Source of the DNA: Eubacteriaceae bacterium UBA6119
Lineage (GTDB): Bacteria; Bacillota; Clostridia; Eubacteriales; UBA1433
Direction of reading: 5' to 3'
NCBI GenBank assembly: GCA_002423395.1
Contig: DIVZ01000004.1
Span: forward strand, 1-64,000
DNA length: 64,000 nt
The notes below the pieces were generated by a model. That model worked only from the letters and a program-made list of their open reading frames with translations. It ran no database searches and was not told the DNA's origin. A program made the translations under genes and the position numbers. How positions within the stretch are numbered: the first letter of the stretch is position 1; each line of letters starts with the position of its first letter. Below, one piece after another: positions 26,858 to 36,300 of the stretch.

Positions 26858-27130
26858 TTATTTAATACTTTCTTTTAAATTCTTGGCTATTTTGAATGAA
26901 GGAACTTTCGCGGCCGCTATAACCATTTTTTCACCCGTTCTTGGGTTTCTTCCTTCTTTTTCTTTTCTTTCTTTAATCTGGAAAGTACCCAGCGCCGGAA
27001 CTGTTAATTTTTCGCCTTTATTAAGCTCTTCGCCTACAATACTTACAAATGCGTCAAGCATTCTTTCTGCCTCAATCTTTTTAACATTGCTTTTTTCCGC
27101 GATTGCGCTGATCAATTCATTTTTTTTCAT
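26858..27130 (-). CDS. hup: HU-type DNA-binding protein
   Basis: 90-residue histone-like protein that bends and compacts DNA. The N-terminal helices (MKKNELISAIAEKSNVKKIE), the GTFQIKERKEKEGRNPRTGE arm with the conserved RNPRTG, and the final KVPSFKIAKNLKESI are typical. It overlaps the end of mazG by 14 bases, and the spoVB-mazG-hup order recurs in Clostridia. Confidence 0.96.
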   Translation of the reverse strand: MKKNELISAIAEKSNVKKIEAERMLDAFVSIVGEELNKGEKLTVPALGTFQIKERKEKEGRNPRTGEKMVIAAAKVPSFKIAKNLKESIK

Positions 27131-28595
27131 TTTTATATTTCTCCTTTAAAATTATTTTACTTAAATTCCAATACTTATCGGCTTTCTCATAATTTATATT
27201 TTTAATGTCCGAACCGTCCGATAGCGCCAGTTCTTCTACTATTGCAAACCTGTCAATAAATTTATACGTAGCATTTTTTAGCGCTTCTTCGCTGTCAATT
27301 TTCAAAAACCTTGAAATATTCACTATAGAAAACAGCAAGTCTCCCATTTCTTCTTTTATGTCATTTATTTGTTTCTGCTTCAACGCCTCGATAAATTCGT
27401 GTAATTCTTCATCAAGTTTATCATAAATCTGCTCAACATTTTCAAAATCAAATCCCGCTTTTTTAACTTTGTCCTGCACTCTTGAAGCATACATAAGCGC
27501 AGGCAGCTGTTTTGGCATCTGTATAAGGCTTTCGCTTGTTTTTTTATATCCCTTTTCCTTTAGCTTTATCGCTTCCCATTCTTTCTCAACCTTATCGGGA
27601 GAAAAATCATTTTTAGCCTTAAAAACATGCGGATGTCTGTTTATCATTTTTTTGCAGATAGCTTCATAAACGTCGCGTATATCAAACAGCTCTTCTTCTT
27701 TAGCAATACTTGCGTGAAAATATACTTGCAGTAAAACGTCTCCCAACTCCTCGCATAACATTTGTCCGTCATTTTTTTCTATAGCGTCAATTACTTCATA
27801 GCATTCTTCTATAATATACCTTTTCAGGCTTTCGTGAGTTTGGCACCTGTCCCAATTGCAGCCGCCCTCTGAACGTAATTTGTCCATTATTTCCTCAAGG
27901 CTGTGCATATCACGAATATTCATTTCCATATCACAAGGCACGTAAACGCTTGTCATATGATCAAACTTCATTCGCCTGTCCAATTCATGCAATTCGGTCT
28001 TTATAATATTTGCATTTTCATCCCCCCCAGCATGAATAATATATAAAATTTTATTCTCGTTATAATATTCCATCAATTTCAGCTTTATTTCCGATGCAAT
28101 AAAATTATCGTACACCTGGCATATTAAAATAACGCAGTTTTTGTCAAACTGATTAATTTTTAATTCCAAAGCGTTTAAAATTTTTATATTATGAGCCGCA
28201 TCTGCTTTCATTGATGAAAATATTGCGTCTACAAAACTGACAGAAGGCAGAATTTGTACTTCTATGTTTTCACACTCCGCTTTTTTAACTATAAGTTCTA
28301 CCGTTTTTTCCGCAAAGACCGGACTGCCGGGAACGAGATATAAAATATCGGCATCATAAGACTGTGCGATTAGTATATCGGTTATTTTTTCGTATACTTC
28401 CTCAAAATTATCGTATTCATCATATATCTCATCAAAGCATTGTGCGTCGGGACGCAATGCTATTATATCTTCTGCGCTTTCATGAACTTTTGTGCGTATG
28501 AATATTTTTTCAGCGTTTAATATTGCGTTATATGTTTTTAAAGTTATATGTTCTATAGAAGATGTGCCCATACCTCCTATAATAATTTTTTTCAT
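27117..28595 (-). CDS. mazG: MazG nucleotide pyrophosphohydrolase fused to a tetrapyrrole-methylase-like domain (YabN type)
   Basis: 492-residue two-part protein like Bacillus YabN. The N-terminal domain (about 1-210) has the tetrapyrrole methylase fold (IIGGMG start, LYLVPGSPVFAE). Two MazG repeats follow: the first with EECYEVIDAIEKN and EELGDVLLQ, the second with DEELHEFIEALKQK and EEMGDLLFS, which are the EExxE and ExxD magnesium sites. MazG removes non-canonical NTPs; the role of the methylase-like part is not known. The frame opens at 28619, but the ATG at 28595 with GAGAG upstream is the likely start, one base after the spoVB stop. Confidence 0.93.
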   Translation of the reverse strand: MKKIIIGGMGTSSIEHITLKTYNAILNAEKIFIRTKVHESAEDIIALRPDAQCFDEIYDEYDNFEEVYEKITDILIAQSYDADILYLVPGSPVFAEKTVELIVKKAECENIEVQILPSVSFVDAIFSSMKADAAHNIKILNALELKINQFDKNCVILICQVYDNFIASEIKLKLMEYYNENKILYIIHAGGDENANIIKTELHELDRRMKFDHMTSVYVPCDMEMNIRDMHSLEEIMDKLRSEGGCNWDRCQTHESLKRYIIEECYEVIDAIEKNDGQMLCEELGDVLLQVYFHASIAKEEELFDIRDVYEAICKKMINRHPHVFKAKNDFSPDKVEKEWEAIKLKEKGYKKTSESLIQMPKQLPALMYASRVQDKVKKAGFDFENVEQIYDKLDEELHEFIEALKQKQINDIKEEMGDLLFSIVNISRFLKIDSEEALKNATYKFIDRFAIVEELALSDGSDIKNINYEKADKYWNLSKIILKEKYKNEKK

Positions 28596-28596
28596 T

Positions 28597-30174
28597 TTAT
28601 GCTCTCTTTCTTTTAACAAGACCTAATATCTCGTCTTTTTCTATTCCGCCGCATACTAACATCGCGGCTAAATAAACAATTCCTCCTGCCGCAATAGAAA
28701 CAATTGCCGAAAAATTGCTGCCGATAATATCTTTTGCAATGCCAAATATAAAATACACTGTAATTCCCATAATAGTTCCGCTTAAAATGGGCTTTACAAA
28801 CACATTTACTTTATTAAGTTTGAATTTAATATATTTCTTTACGCTTAAATAGTTAAGCGTAAGTATTGTTATGTCAGCTATAAGAGTAGCTATTATAATC
28901 CCGTATATATTTATCGAAGGTTTAGAAATTAATATAATATTGAGTACCATCTTAACAACCGCCCCGATTGCTAGATTGCGGATAGGTAGCATCATTTTGC
29001 CCATTCCCTGCAATACTGCCTGACATGTAATATACGCAACCGACGTAACGCATTCAAACGATAAAAACTTAAGCATCTGTCCGCCGCCCGAATCTGCTCC
29101 GAATAAAAGTTTTATTATAGGATCCGACAATACCGAAATCCCTATCATTGAAGGAATACCGATAATCATCACAAACCTCAGCGCTAACGAAGTTTTATCG
29201 CCGATATCTTTGTAATTTTTTCTTGCGAACGATTCGCTTATTGCCGGAACAAGCGCCGCGGCGAGCCCAACGCCCACCATCATCGGCACATTTATTATAG
29301 TCTGCACTTTCTGTGAAAGCTGTCCCCAGAGTTCTGTCGCAGTAATCAAATTCAGTCCGGCGCTTTGCAGACAACGCGCGACAGTTACCGAGTTTATCAT
29401 ATTCATTATTGATACTACAACCGAAGCAAGCGATGCAGGAATAGCAATGGCAAAAAGCGTCTTTAAAAGCTTTGATGATCTTTCAGTTTCCTTAACACCG
29501 GGCATATTAAGAACGGTTTTGCCTTTTCTTTTATATACTTTATATAATATCGACATTAATATCCCGCCTGCCAATGCCCCTGCCGTAGCGCCGAAACTGG
29601 CGCCGCCGGCCGCCCATGCAACCCCTTTGGTATTCATCAAAAAGTATGCAAGCCCCACGCCTACTACAACGCGGAAAACCGATTCAATTATCTGAGACAA
29701 AGAAGTCGGCGTCATCATCTGCATACCCTGGAAAAATCCCCTGTATGTAGCCATGTATGAGACAAATATGGGCGTTAATGATAATCCTAAAATAGATATA
29801 TATGTTTCTTCAGGCCATCCTAAGAAGTGAATAACGGGTTTTGCAAAAACAATTATGATAAAACTGCTGAACAGACCTAGAATTATCAATGCAGACATTG
29901 ATAATCCGAATATTTTTTTTGCCTGGTCGTATTTATTTAAGCTTATGCTTTCGCTAGTCATTTTTGATATAGCAAGCGGCAGCCCCATAACTGATACAGC
30001 TACTAAAAAGGAGTATATCGGGTACGGGTATGCGTACAGCCCCATACCGTAGTCGCCTACTATTCTTGCAAGGGGTATCTTAAAAAACAAACCCAGAAAT
30101 CTTGCAAGTATGCTCCCGATAGTAAGTATCAAAGCTCCTCTTAAAAAAGAAGGCCTTTTATTTTCTGCACTCAT
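28597..30174 (-). CDS. spoVB: SpoVB/MurJ-type lipid flippase
   Basis: 525-residue polytopic membrane protein of the MOP superfamily with about fourteen helices. It is closest in kind to SpoVB of spore cortex synthesis and YtgP/MurJ lipid II flippases. The conserved N-terminal GSILARFLGLFFKIPLARIV and the GMGLYAYPYPIYS segment are present. SpoVB is preferred over MurJ because mazG and hup follow, as in sporulating Clostridia, but paralogues are common. An AAAAGGGG ribosome site precedes the ATG. Confidence 0.85.
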   Translation of the reverse strand: MSAENKRPSFLRGALILTIGSILARFLGLFFKIPLARIVGDYGMGLYAYPYPIYSFLVAVSVMGLPLAISKMTSESISLNKYDQAKKIFGLSMSALIILGLFSSFIIIVFAKPVIHFLGWPEETYISILGLSLTPIFVSYMATYRGFFQGMQMMTPTSLSQIIESVFRVVVGVGLAYFLMNTKGVAWAAGGASFGATAGALAGGILMSILYKVYKRKGKTVLNMPGVKETERSSKLLKTLFAIAIPASLASVVVSIMNMINSVTVARCLQSAGLNLITATELWGQLSQKVQTIINVPMMVGVGLAAALVPAISESFARKNYKDIGDKTSLALRFVMIIGIPSMIGISVLSDPIIKLLFGADSGGGQMLKFLSFECVTSVAYITCQAVLQGMGKMMLPIRNLAIGAVVKMVLNIILISKPSINIYGIIIATLIADITILTLNYLSVKKYIKFKLNKVNVFVKPILSGTIMGITVYFIFGIAKDIIGSNFSAIVSIAAGGIVYLAAMLVCGGIEKDEILGLVKRKRA

Positions 30175-30216
30175 ATAAATCCCCTTTTCAGCACGGGTAT
30201 AAACTGTAGCCTATAT

Positions 30217-30244
30217 ATATTACCAAAAAATAATCATACGTCAA
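30217..30244 (-). promoter_or_regulatory. Probable promoter of spoVB-mazG-hup
   Basis: Minus strand TTGACG (30244-30239), 16-base spacer, TAATAT (30222-30217). The predicted start is about 35 bases before the gene. Confidence 0.55.
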
Positions 30245-30445
30245 TAGTAAAGTAATCTTAATTTATAATATTTATAATAACATATATTAACGCTTTAAAA
30301 CATAAATGCAACAATTAATTGCTCTTGATGCCTCAATATTCAACAATAAATAAAATAAAATGCAACTGCTTACTATCTATGGTATTATTATTTATAATAA
30401 TGTAGTCTATTATGGCAATCTTTTTAAAATAATCAGGTTATTACT

Positions 30446-31552
30446 ATGCGGATTTTTCTTAATAAAAAAACACAATATCTTCTATTTATATTAAATCATG
30501 ATAGCTTTAAATCATATCTTTGCGGCTGCAGTTTAATTAATGTTTTGTTTAACAAGCGTCAAATATACTCATCCGCAGATATAATAACAACAGTTCCTAA
30601 GGACATTCTATATGATATTCTAAACAATGACGGATACAGTACATACGCATATAAAAATTATATTTCTGTAAATAAATATAATATGACATTTAATATTTCT
30701 ATTTTGTCAGATTTAGATGATTATTATGAAAAAGCGGATTTCTCTACTGAATATCTGTTGGCTGATTATAACGGTAATATTATAGATAAGTACAATGTCT
30801 TAAATGATATAACAACAAAAACTATTAAATGCATAAATAATATTGAAATTTGCTTTTGCAATAAAATAAATAAGCTTAAAGCAATTAGGCTCATATCTGA
30901 ACTTAAAGATTTTTCATTAGATAATTCCGTTATTGAATATATAAAAACTAGCCCCGTTCTTGATAGAATTGATAAACATCTTATTGCCTCGGAAATTAAT
31001 TTGCTGTTACTTGGAAATAATGTATCAGAAGCGCTGACATTGCTTCAGCAAACATCACTGCTAAAATCCGTGTTTCCTGAATTGGACAGATGCGCAGGCG
31101 TAACACAACACGAATTTCATACCAAAGATGTATATTATCATATTGCGGATGTTGTAGCTAATACGGAGGCAGACTTAATTTTAAGGCTTGCTGCGCTTTT
31201 CCACGATATAGCAAAACCTCAATGCAAAGCGCTTGATAACGGCAAAGTAAGATTTCACGGTCACGATATAGCCTCAGCCGAAATGAGCGCGAAAATATTA
31301 AAATCATACGGATATGAAGAAGATCTGATTAAAAAAATATATATTCTGATAAAATATCATATGAAAAAGAAACAGCTTAGCGATAATGAATTGCTTGATA
31401 TGATACACGAATGCAAGCAAGCGGATCTTGATGTTGATTATATTTTTAAGCTTCAATTCGCCGACAATGCCGCAACACTTGTAACCGACAGAAGCGGAAT
31501 GTATTATAATCAGTATAGAGCAAAACAGCTTTTAGCAAATCAATTAATATAA
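30446..31552 (+). CDS. CCA-adding-enzyme-like HD-domain protein with degenerate catalytic head
   Basis: 368-residue protein laid out like a bacterial tRNA nucleotidyltransferase with HD domain. The N-terminal head is degraded. The substrate motif GG-x-x-R-D is replaced by G27-C28-S29-L30-I31-N32. Of the two metal-binding aspartates, the first is S43 and only D45 remains. The HD phosphohydrolase domain (about 195-310) is intact, with LFHDIAKP at 251-258, GHD at 272-274 and the later KYHMK. It is unlikely to add nucleotides but may still be a phosphodiesterase or phosphatase. It is 18 bases upstream of rsmA. Confidence 0.78.
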   Translation: MRIFLNKKTQYLLFILNHDSFKSYLCGCSLINVLFNKRQIYSSADIITTVPKDILYDILNNDGYSTYAYKNYISVNKYNMTFNISILSDLDDYYEKADFSTEYLLADYNGNIIDKYNVLNDITTKTIKCINNIEICFCNKINKLKAIRLISELKDFSLDNSVIEYIKTSPVLDRIDKHLIASEINLLLLGNNVSEALTLLQQTSLLKSVFPELDRCAGVTQHEFHTKDVYYHIADVVANTEADLILRLAALFHDIAKPQCKALDNGKVRFHGHDIASAEMSAKILKSYGYEEDLIKKIYILIKYHMKKKQLSDNELLDMIHECKQADLDVDYIFKLQFADNAATLVTDRSGMYYNQYRAKQLLANQLI

Positions 31553-31570
31553 ATGTAAATGGAGAAATAA

Positions 31571-32428
31571 ATGGCGGAAAAAACCACATCAATAAAATAC
31601 ATTAAAGATAATATTAATTCAACAGAATTTCACTTTAAAAAAGAACTAGGTCAGAATTTTCTGATAGACGATAATATTATTAACAAAATTATTGACAATT
31701 CCAACATAACAAAAGATGACTATGTTTTGGAAATAGGTCCCGGTATGGGCTCTCTTACTTATTATCTTGCACAGAAATGCGAAAGATTAGTCGCAATTGA
31801 AAAAGACGATAAATTAATCGAGGTGCTTAAAAGCAATTTTTTGGATACAGAGAATGTCACTTTAATTCATGATGATGTTTTAAAATACGATTTCGCTAAA
31901 CTAAATGACATTTTTAAAACTGATAAAAAAATTAAAGTAATATCAAATCTGCCTTACAGCATAACAAGTGCGGTTATAATTAAACTCCTTCAGCGCTGCG
32001 ATATGTTTGCAGCGCTTACTTTAATGATGCAAAAAGAAGTCGCTGCTCGTCTTACCGCTCTTCCTTCAACCAAAGACTACGGCTCGCTTACTTTAGCTGT
32101 AGAATATTATGCTAAAACAAGAATAATATTAAATGTACCCCTTACGGTTTTTTACCCGAAACCGAAAGTGGATTCAAGCGTTGTTTTCTTTGAAATAAGA
32201 AAAACTCCCGCTGTTAAAACAGAACACGAAAAAGAAATGTTTGCTCTAATCAGAGCCGCTTTTTCTACAAGAAGGAAGACGCTTATAAACACGCTATCCG
32301 CATCTCTTGGTTTTGATAAAGAAAAAATAAAAGACTCACTTGCAAAACTGAATCTGGATGTAAACATTCGCGGCGAAGCATTAAATCTTGAACAATTTGC
32401 GCAACTGACTGATATTTTATATAAATAA
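31571..32428 (+). CDS. rsmA: 16S rRNA dimethyladenosine transferase RsmA (KsgA)
   Basis: 285-residue methyltransferase that dimethylates two adjacent adenines in helix 45 of 16S rRNA, a checkpoint in small-subunit assembly. It has KKELGQNFLIDDNII (25-39), the SAM motif EIGPGMGSLT (51-60) and catalytic NLPYSITS (126-133). The C-terminal helical domain with FSTRRKTLINTLS is complete. The ATG has a GGAG ribosome site (AAATGGAGAAATA). Confidence 0.96.
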   Translation: MAEKTTSIKYIKDNINSTEFHFKKELGQNFLIDDNIINKIIDNSNITKDDYVLEIGPGMGSLTYYLAQKCERLVAIEKDDKLIEVLKSNFLDTENVTLIHDDVLKYDFAKLNDIFKTDKKIKVISNLPYSITSAVIIKLLQRCDMFAALTLMMQKEVAARLTALPSTKDYGSLTLAVEYYAKTRIILNVPLTVFYPKPKVDSSVVFFEIRKTPAVKTEHEKEMFALIRAAFSTRRKTLINTLSASLGFDKEKIKDSLAKLNLDVNIRGEALNLEQFAQLTDILYK

Positions 32429-32445
32429 TTTAGCAATATATTCTA

Positions 32446-32474
32446 TTTACAAATTATAAATTATTCAGTATAAT
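32446..32474 (+). promoter_or_regulatory. Promoter of tRNA-Leu
   Basis: TTTACA (32446-32451), 17 bases, TATAAT (32469-32474). The predicted start is at about 32481, five bases before the mature tRNA end. Confidence 0.7.
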
Positions 32475-32485
32475 ATTTGCTACGT

Positions 32486-32573
<88 letters not shown>

Positions 32574-32622
32574 TTTTTTTATCAAATATTACTATTAATA
32601 AATATATAGATGGGGATTTTAT

Positions 32623-32877
32623 ATGGATAAACTCTCTGACCTCCCCAATATCGGGAAGGACACAGAAAAGCAGCTTAAAGACGCAGGAATAACTTCAATA
32701 GAACAGCTAACAAAAACAGGAAGCAAGCAGGCATGGCTTAAATTAAAAGAGATCGACCCTTCAGCCTGCATTCACAGGCTGTACGGGCTTGAAGGCGCAA
32801 TCCGCGGCATAAGAAAAGCGGAGCTTCCCGATGATGTTAAAAAAGAATTAAAAGAATTCTATAATACATTTAAATAA
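32623..32877 (+). CDS. Stand-alone TfoX C-terminal domain protein
   Basis: 84-residue protein consisting only of the TfoX/Sxy C-terminal domain. It has a helix-hairpin-helix-like start (LSDLPNIGKDTEKQLKDAGI), the conserved GSKQAWLKLKEIDPSACIHRL block, and the LEGAIRGIRKAELP end. In Proteobacteria the full-length protein controls competence; single-domain versions in Firmicutes have no established role. The start ATG follows a GGGGATTTTAT stretch. It sits between tRNA-Leu and a strong terminator. Confidence 0.88.
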   Translation: MDKLSDLPNIGKDTEKQLKDAGITSIEQLTKTGSKQAWLKLKEIDPSACIHRLYGLEGAIRGIRKAELPDDVKKELKEFYNTFK

Positions 32878-32878
32878 T

Positions 32879-32905
32879 AAAAGACCGTATAAGCGGTCTT
32901 TTATT
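32879..32905 (+). terminator. Terminator after the TfoX-domain gene
   Basis: A 9-bp stem AAAAGACCG (32879-32887) with its complement (32894-32902). T-rich ends on both strands make it usable in both directions. Confidence 0.8.
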
Positions 32906-32923
32906 TATTGTTTTATTATAATC

Positions 32924-32995
32924 TCAAACCTCTTCATCCGCAAACTCAATAACCAAATCATACAGCCTATAAGACGAATACGAGTGTACCAAGCA
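32924..32995 (-). pseudogene. Decayed 3' end of a [2Fe-2S] ferredoxin-type reductase gene
   Basis: On the minus strand, the frame ending in TGA at 32926-32924 reads VHSYSSYRLYDLVIEF then ADEEV. The intact reductase at 37580-38797 ends IHACSSYPLSDLTIEV then PYDEV. Eleven of 21 residues and the position of the stop agree. Upstream the frame is broken by a TAA at 32998-32996, and further similarity fades. The last cluster cysteine is changed (C to Y). It is a remnant of a third reductase copy on the same strand, 4.6 kb from the intact one. Confidence 0.6.
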
Positions 32996-33134
32996 TTAAA
33001 TCGTCTCATGTTTAACAGTCCTAATGTAAGCCATATCTTTCTATACAGTTTCTCATCCTTATTAAATTTGCATATTACAACAGAATTCAAACTGGAGAAA
33101 TATAAAAAATCACTTATATTTGTAATAAATACAA

Positions 33135-33181
33135 GTCAATAAATGATATTTTTAATTGATTTTTTGTCGATAAATGATATT
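33135..33181 (+). repeat. Direct repeat pair, likely regulator binding sites
   Basis: GTCAATAAATGATATT (33135-33150) and GTCGATAAATGATATT (33166-33181) differ at one base and are spaced exactly 31 bases apart, close to three helical turns. The second copy overlaps the predicted -35 box of the surface protein gene. Confidence 0.65.
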
Positions 33182-33192
33182 ATATTTAATAT
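33164..33192 (+). promoter_or_regulatory. Probable promoter of the surface protein gene
   Basis: TTGTCG (33164-33169), 17 bases, TAATAT (33187-33192). The weak -35 box overlaps the second direct repeat, as in activated promoters. The leader of about 130 bases shows nothing recognisable. Confidence 0.5.
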
Positions 33193-33330
33193 ATGTAATA
33201 TTATATTATTTAATAATTATGAATATAAAGAAAAATATGCGGATAATTATTTAGCGTCAATATCAGTTTTGTACGCTTGTAAATATATATAAGAAACGTG
33301 TTCAATTATTATGAGGTGAATAATATAACT

Positions 33331-36300
33331 ATGAATATGTTAAAAAAAACGTTGTCATTTATTCTGACAGCCCTAATGCTTATTATTATCCTTCCGGCAC
33401 AATATTCTTTGGCTGCAGAAAACCCTAGTATCAATTTAGGAAGCTCTTCACTTATAGATAATAAATATTATTACTCAAATGCAGTTGTAAGCGGTGATAA
33501 TATCCGAACTATACTAATCAGCTTTTCAGATAATGTAACTAGCGGAGATAAAATAAATCTGCCGGAATCAACCCCGGGCGGATTTACCGTCTCGTCAAGC
33601 TCCTTGGGCAACAACTATACAAAACGTATTAATCTGGATGCCGGCATACCATCAAGCTCAGTTCAGGAATACATACGAGGCATCGGATTTTCTATTTCCA
33701 GCAAGACTCAGTCGGCAGTAGTTACAGTCACAACAGATAGTATTGGTTATGATACATTTTTCAACATTGATACAAAACACTATTATCAGTATATTCCCGA
33801 TACATCGAGCAGTTGGATAGAAGCATATGAGGCGGCTAAGAACATGACATATATGGGCAGGACGGGCTATCTGGCAACTATAATGAACCAGAACGAGGAC
33901 GAATACGTAAATTCTCTGTCCAATGGAAAAACAGGTTGGCTGGGAGGGACGATTCTGACAAACAGCGGAAGCAAAGTGGACTCCGTTGGCGGAACGGCCG
34001 GCAGCCTTCTATACTATTCCTCAATTGCAACTACGTCAGTAGTTTCCACAGGCTGGTACTGGGCATGCGGCCCTGAAATAGGAACAACTTTCTACAATAC
34101 AAACAGCCTATATCCAAACGCAACCAGTTCAAACGCCGATATAGTAGATAATGCCAACACTTCCTCTTACTTCAACTGGGCGCGTGGCACCGTTTCATAT
34201 GAACCAAACAACCAAACAGCATATCGCAGCAGTACGAGCGGCGACTACGAAACATGTCTTACCACACTTAAAATTTCAGGAAATATAGGAGAACACGGTA
34301 CATCATTTTCCTGGAATGATAAGCATTATGACACTGCCGGCACCGGTGAATGGGATGCAAAGGGCTACTTTGTTGAATACGGAAACTTGCCTTTGGGCGA
34401 TAACACCGGCGCAAGCCCAACGTTCGCCTCAGACAGTGGAACGTTGCATCAACCTTCAGGCGACATTTTTCTTACCACAGTCACATGGACAGGCGCGACA
34501 ACATATAACTGCGGAATTGACCTTCCTGATGCCGCTGAAATGGTAACAATATCAACAGACAGCGGTTATTTTACAGTACCGTCACTGGGCGGCGCGCTTA
34601 CATTCCTCGGCGGCACAAGCGGCTCGAATTATATTAATACTTATAGCTCAGCCATTCATTTCGACAGTGCGGTATTTTCTTTTACTGATGCCTCGGCAGC
34701 AGAAGCTCTGCTAAGTGACATCATCTATTCAATAGACAATACAAAGCCGCAAACCATCAGGGCTACCTCAAGCACTGTCTCGCCTAATGATGATGATATT
34801 TATTTTGAAGGACATTTTTACCGCTATATCAGCGGCAGCATAGACTGGCAGAGCGCAGTGCTCGCGGCAGGCGAAACGCAAGACCCATATTTCGGAGGAA
34901 GAGGTTATATCGCTACAGCTGCCAGCCAGAATGAAAACTCAATTCTTCTGAAGCTCACAGATACCGGCGGAAGCGGAAGCGACCACTGGTACGACGCATG
35001 GATGGGGGGTCTCTGGCAGAGAAATACAGGCACTGTTTCTTCTCCGAACATAATTAGAGGCATAGACGGCAATGAAATTACATATTCGCACCTCTCAGGC
35101 GCGACAGCCGACCAGCGGAAAAACCTTCTGTTAGATTATACTATCACCTTCAGCGATTTCAATCCCGCTGATACCAGCACATACATAAACGCAAAGACGG
35201 ATACCGTAAAGTATTACTGGATAGACGGACCGGAAGCGGGACAGGAGATCGCGTATAACACGGACGGCTTTTCACCTTGGCATTTCGGAGAGCCCAACTG
35301 CGGCGACTTCGTATACATCGGATGGGAAGGGGCATATTGGGATGACCTCGGCGCTTATCCGGATGACAGCGGAGATAGTTTTGATAAATTGGATGGTTAT
35401 ATCGTGGAATTTTCGGGATTCGACGGAGGTTCTGCCGCAGGCATCGTAAAAGATGCAGTCAAAACCACTTCGGTATATACAGCCACAGTCAATACGCGCA
35501 AAGATGATGTTCTTACAGCAGCATCCGGGACTGTGGAACTCAGGCAGAGCGGCATCACTGTAGCTGCAGCCGAAAGCGCAGACACTGGTATTTATACTGC
35601 TGTGGCGCATAACGGAACATATGACATTTATATAGGCGGTGAAGATACCGGAGAAAACATCACTATAAGTGACGCTGCGGGCAGCAAAACAATAAATTAC
35701 TATACTGTCAGTTTCAATGACTGGGACGGAACAGTATTAAAAACACAGACGGTACGATACGGTAACTCGGCCGAGGCTCCTGATGATCCGGAGCGCACAG
35801 GGCATACCTTTACCGGTTGGGATAATACTTACGATGAAATTACGAATACTATTACCATAACGGCTCAGTATACAATAAATTATTATACTGTCAGTTTCAA
35901 CACTAACGGCGGCAGCACAATTGAAAATCAAAATGTTAAATACGGATATAGTGCAACAAAACCGGAAACCCCGGTAATGAGCGGATATAAATTCAGCGGC
36001 TGGTATTCTGACAGCAGCTTAAGTAAAACATACAGCTTCAGTACGAAGGTAACAGAAGATCTCATTCTATATGCAAAATGGACAAAAAAAGAACCCGTTA
36101 CAGTTATTCCGCAGACGTCGGAGCCGCAATCACTGACTTTGAACACAACATTCAAATTCGCAAAAGGCAACACGTGGGAATGCGTTACAGATAATTTTAG
36201 TATGCTTGGCAGCTCAGTTTCAAATACGCATATTGTATGGGCATCATCAGATGCAAATATAGTTCATATTGAACAAAATTCAGATGGTGCTGCAACAGGT

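Larger units (their letters stand above)
32996..33330. other. Intergenic region upstream of the surface protein gene
   Basis: About 335 bases with no intact gene. A 61-codon minus-strand frame here (32905-33090) overlaps the reductase remnant in another frame and is not convincing as a gene. The right half holds a 16-base direct repeat pair and the promoter of the surface protein gene. Confidence 0.5.

Noticed and set aside
32905..33090. A 61-residue minus-strand frame upstream of the surface protein gene
   Set aside because: It overlaps the reductase remnant in another frame. The remnant's frame, not this one, matches a known protein end.
34316..35610. Several 60-112-residue frames inside the surface protein gene on both strands
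   Set aside because: The long frame has signal peptide, domains and anchor; the others are shadows without ribosome sites.
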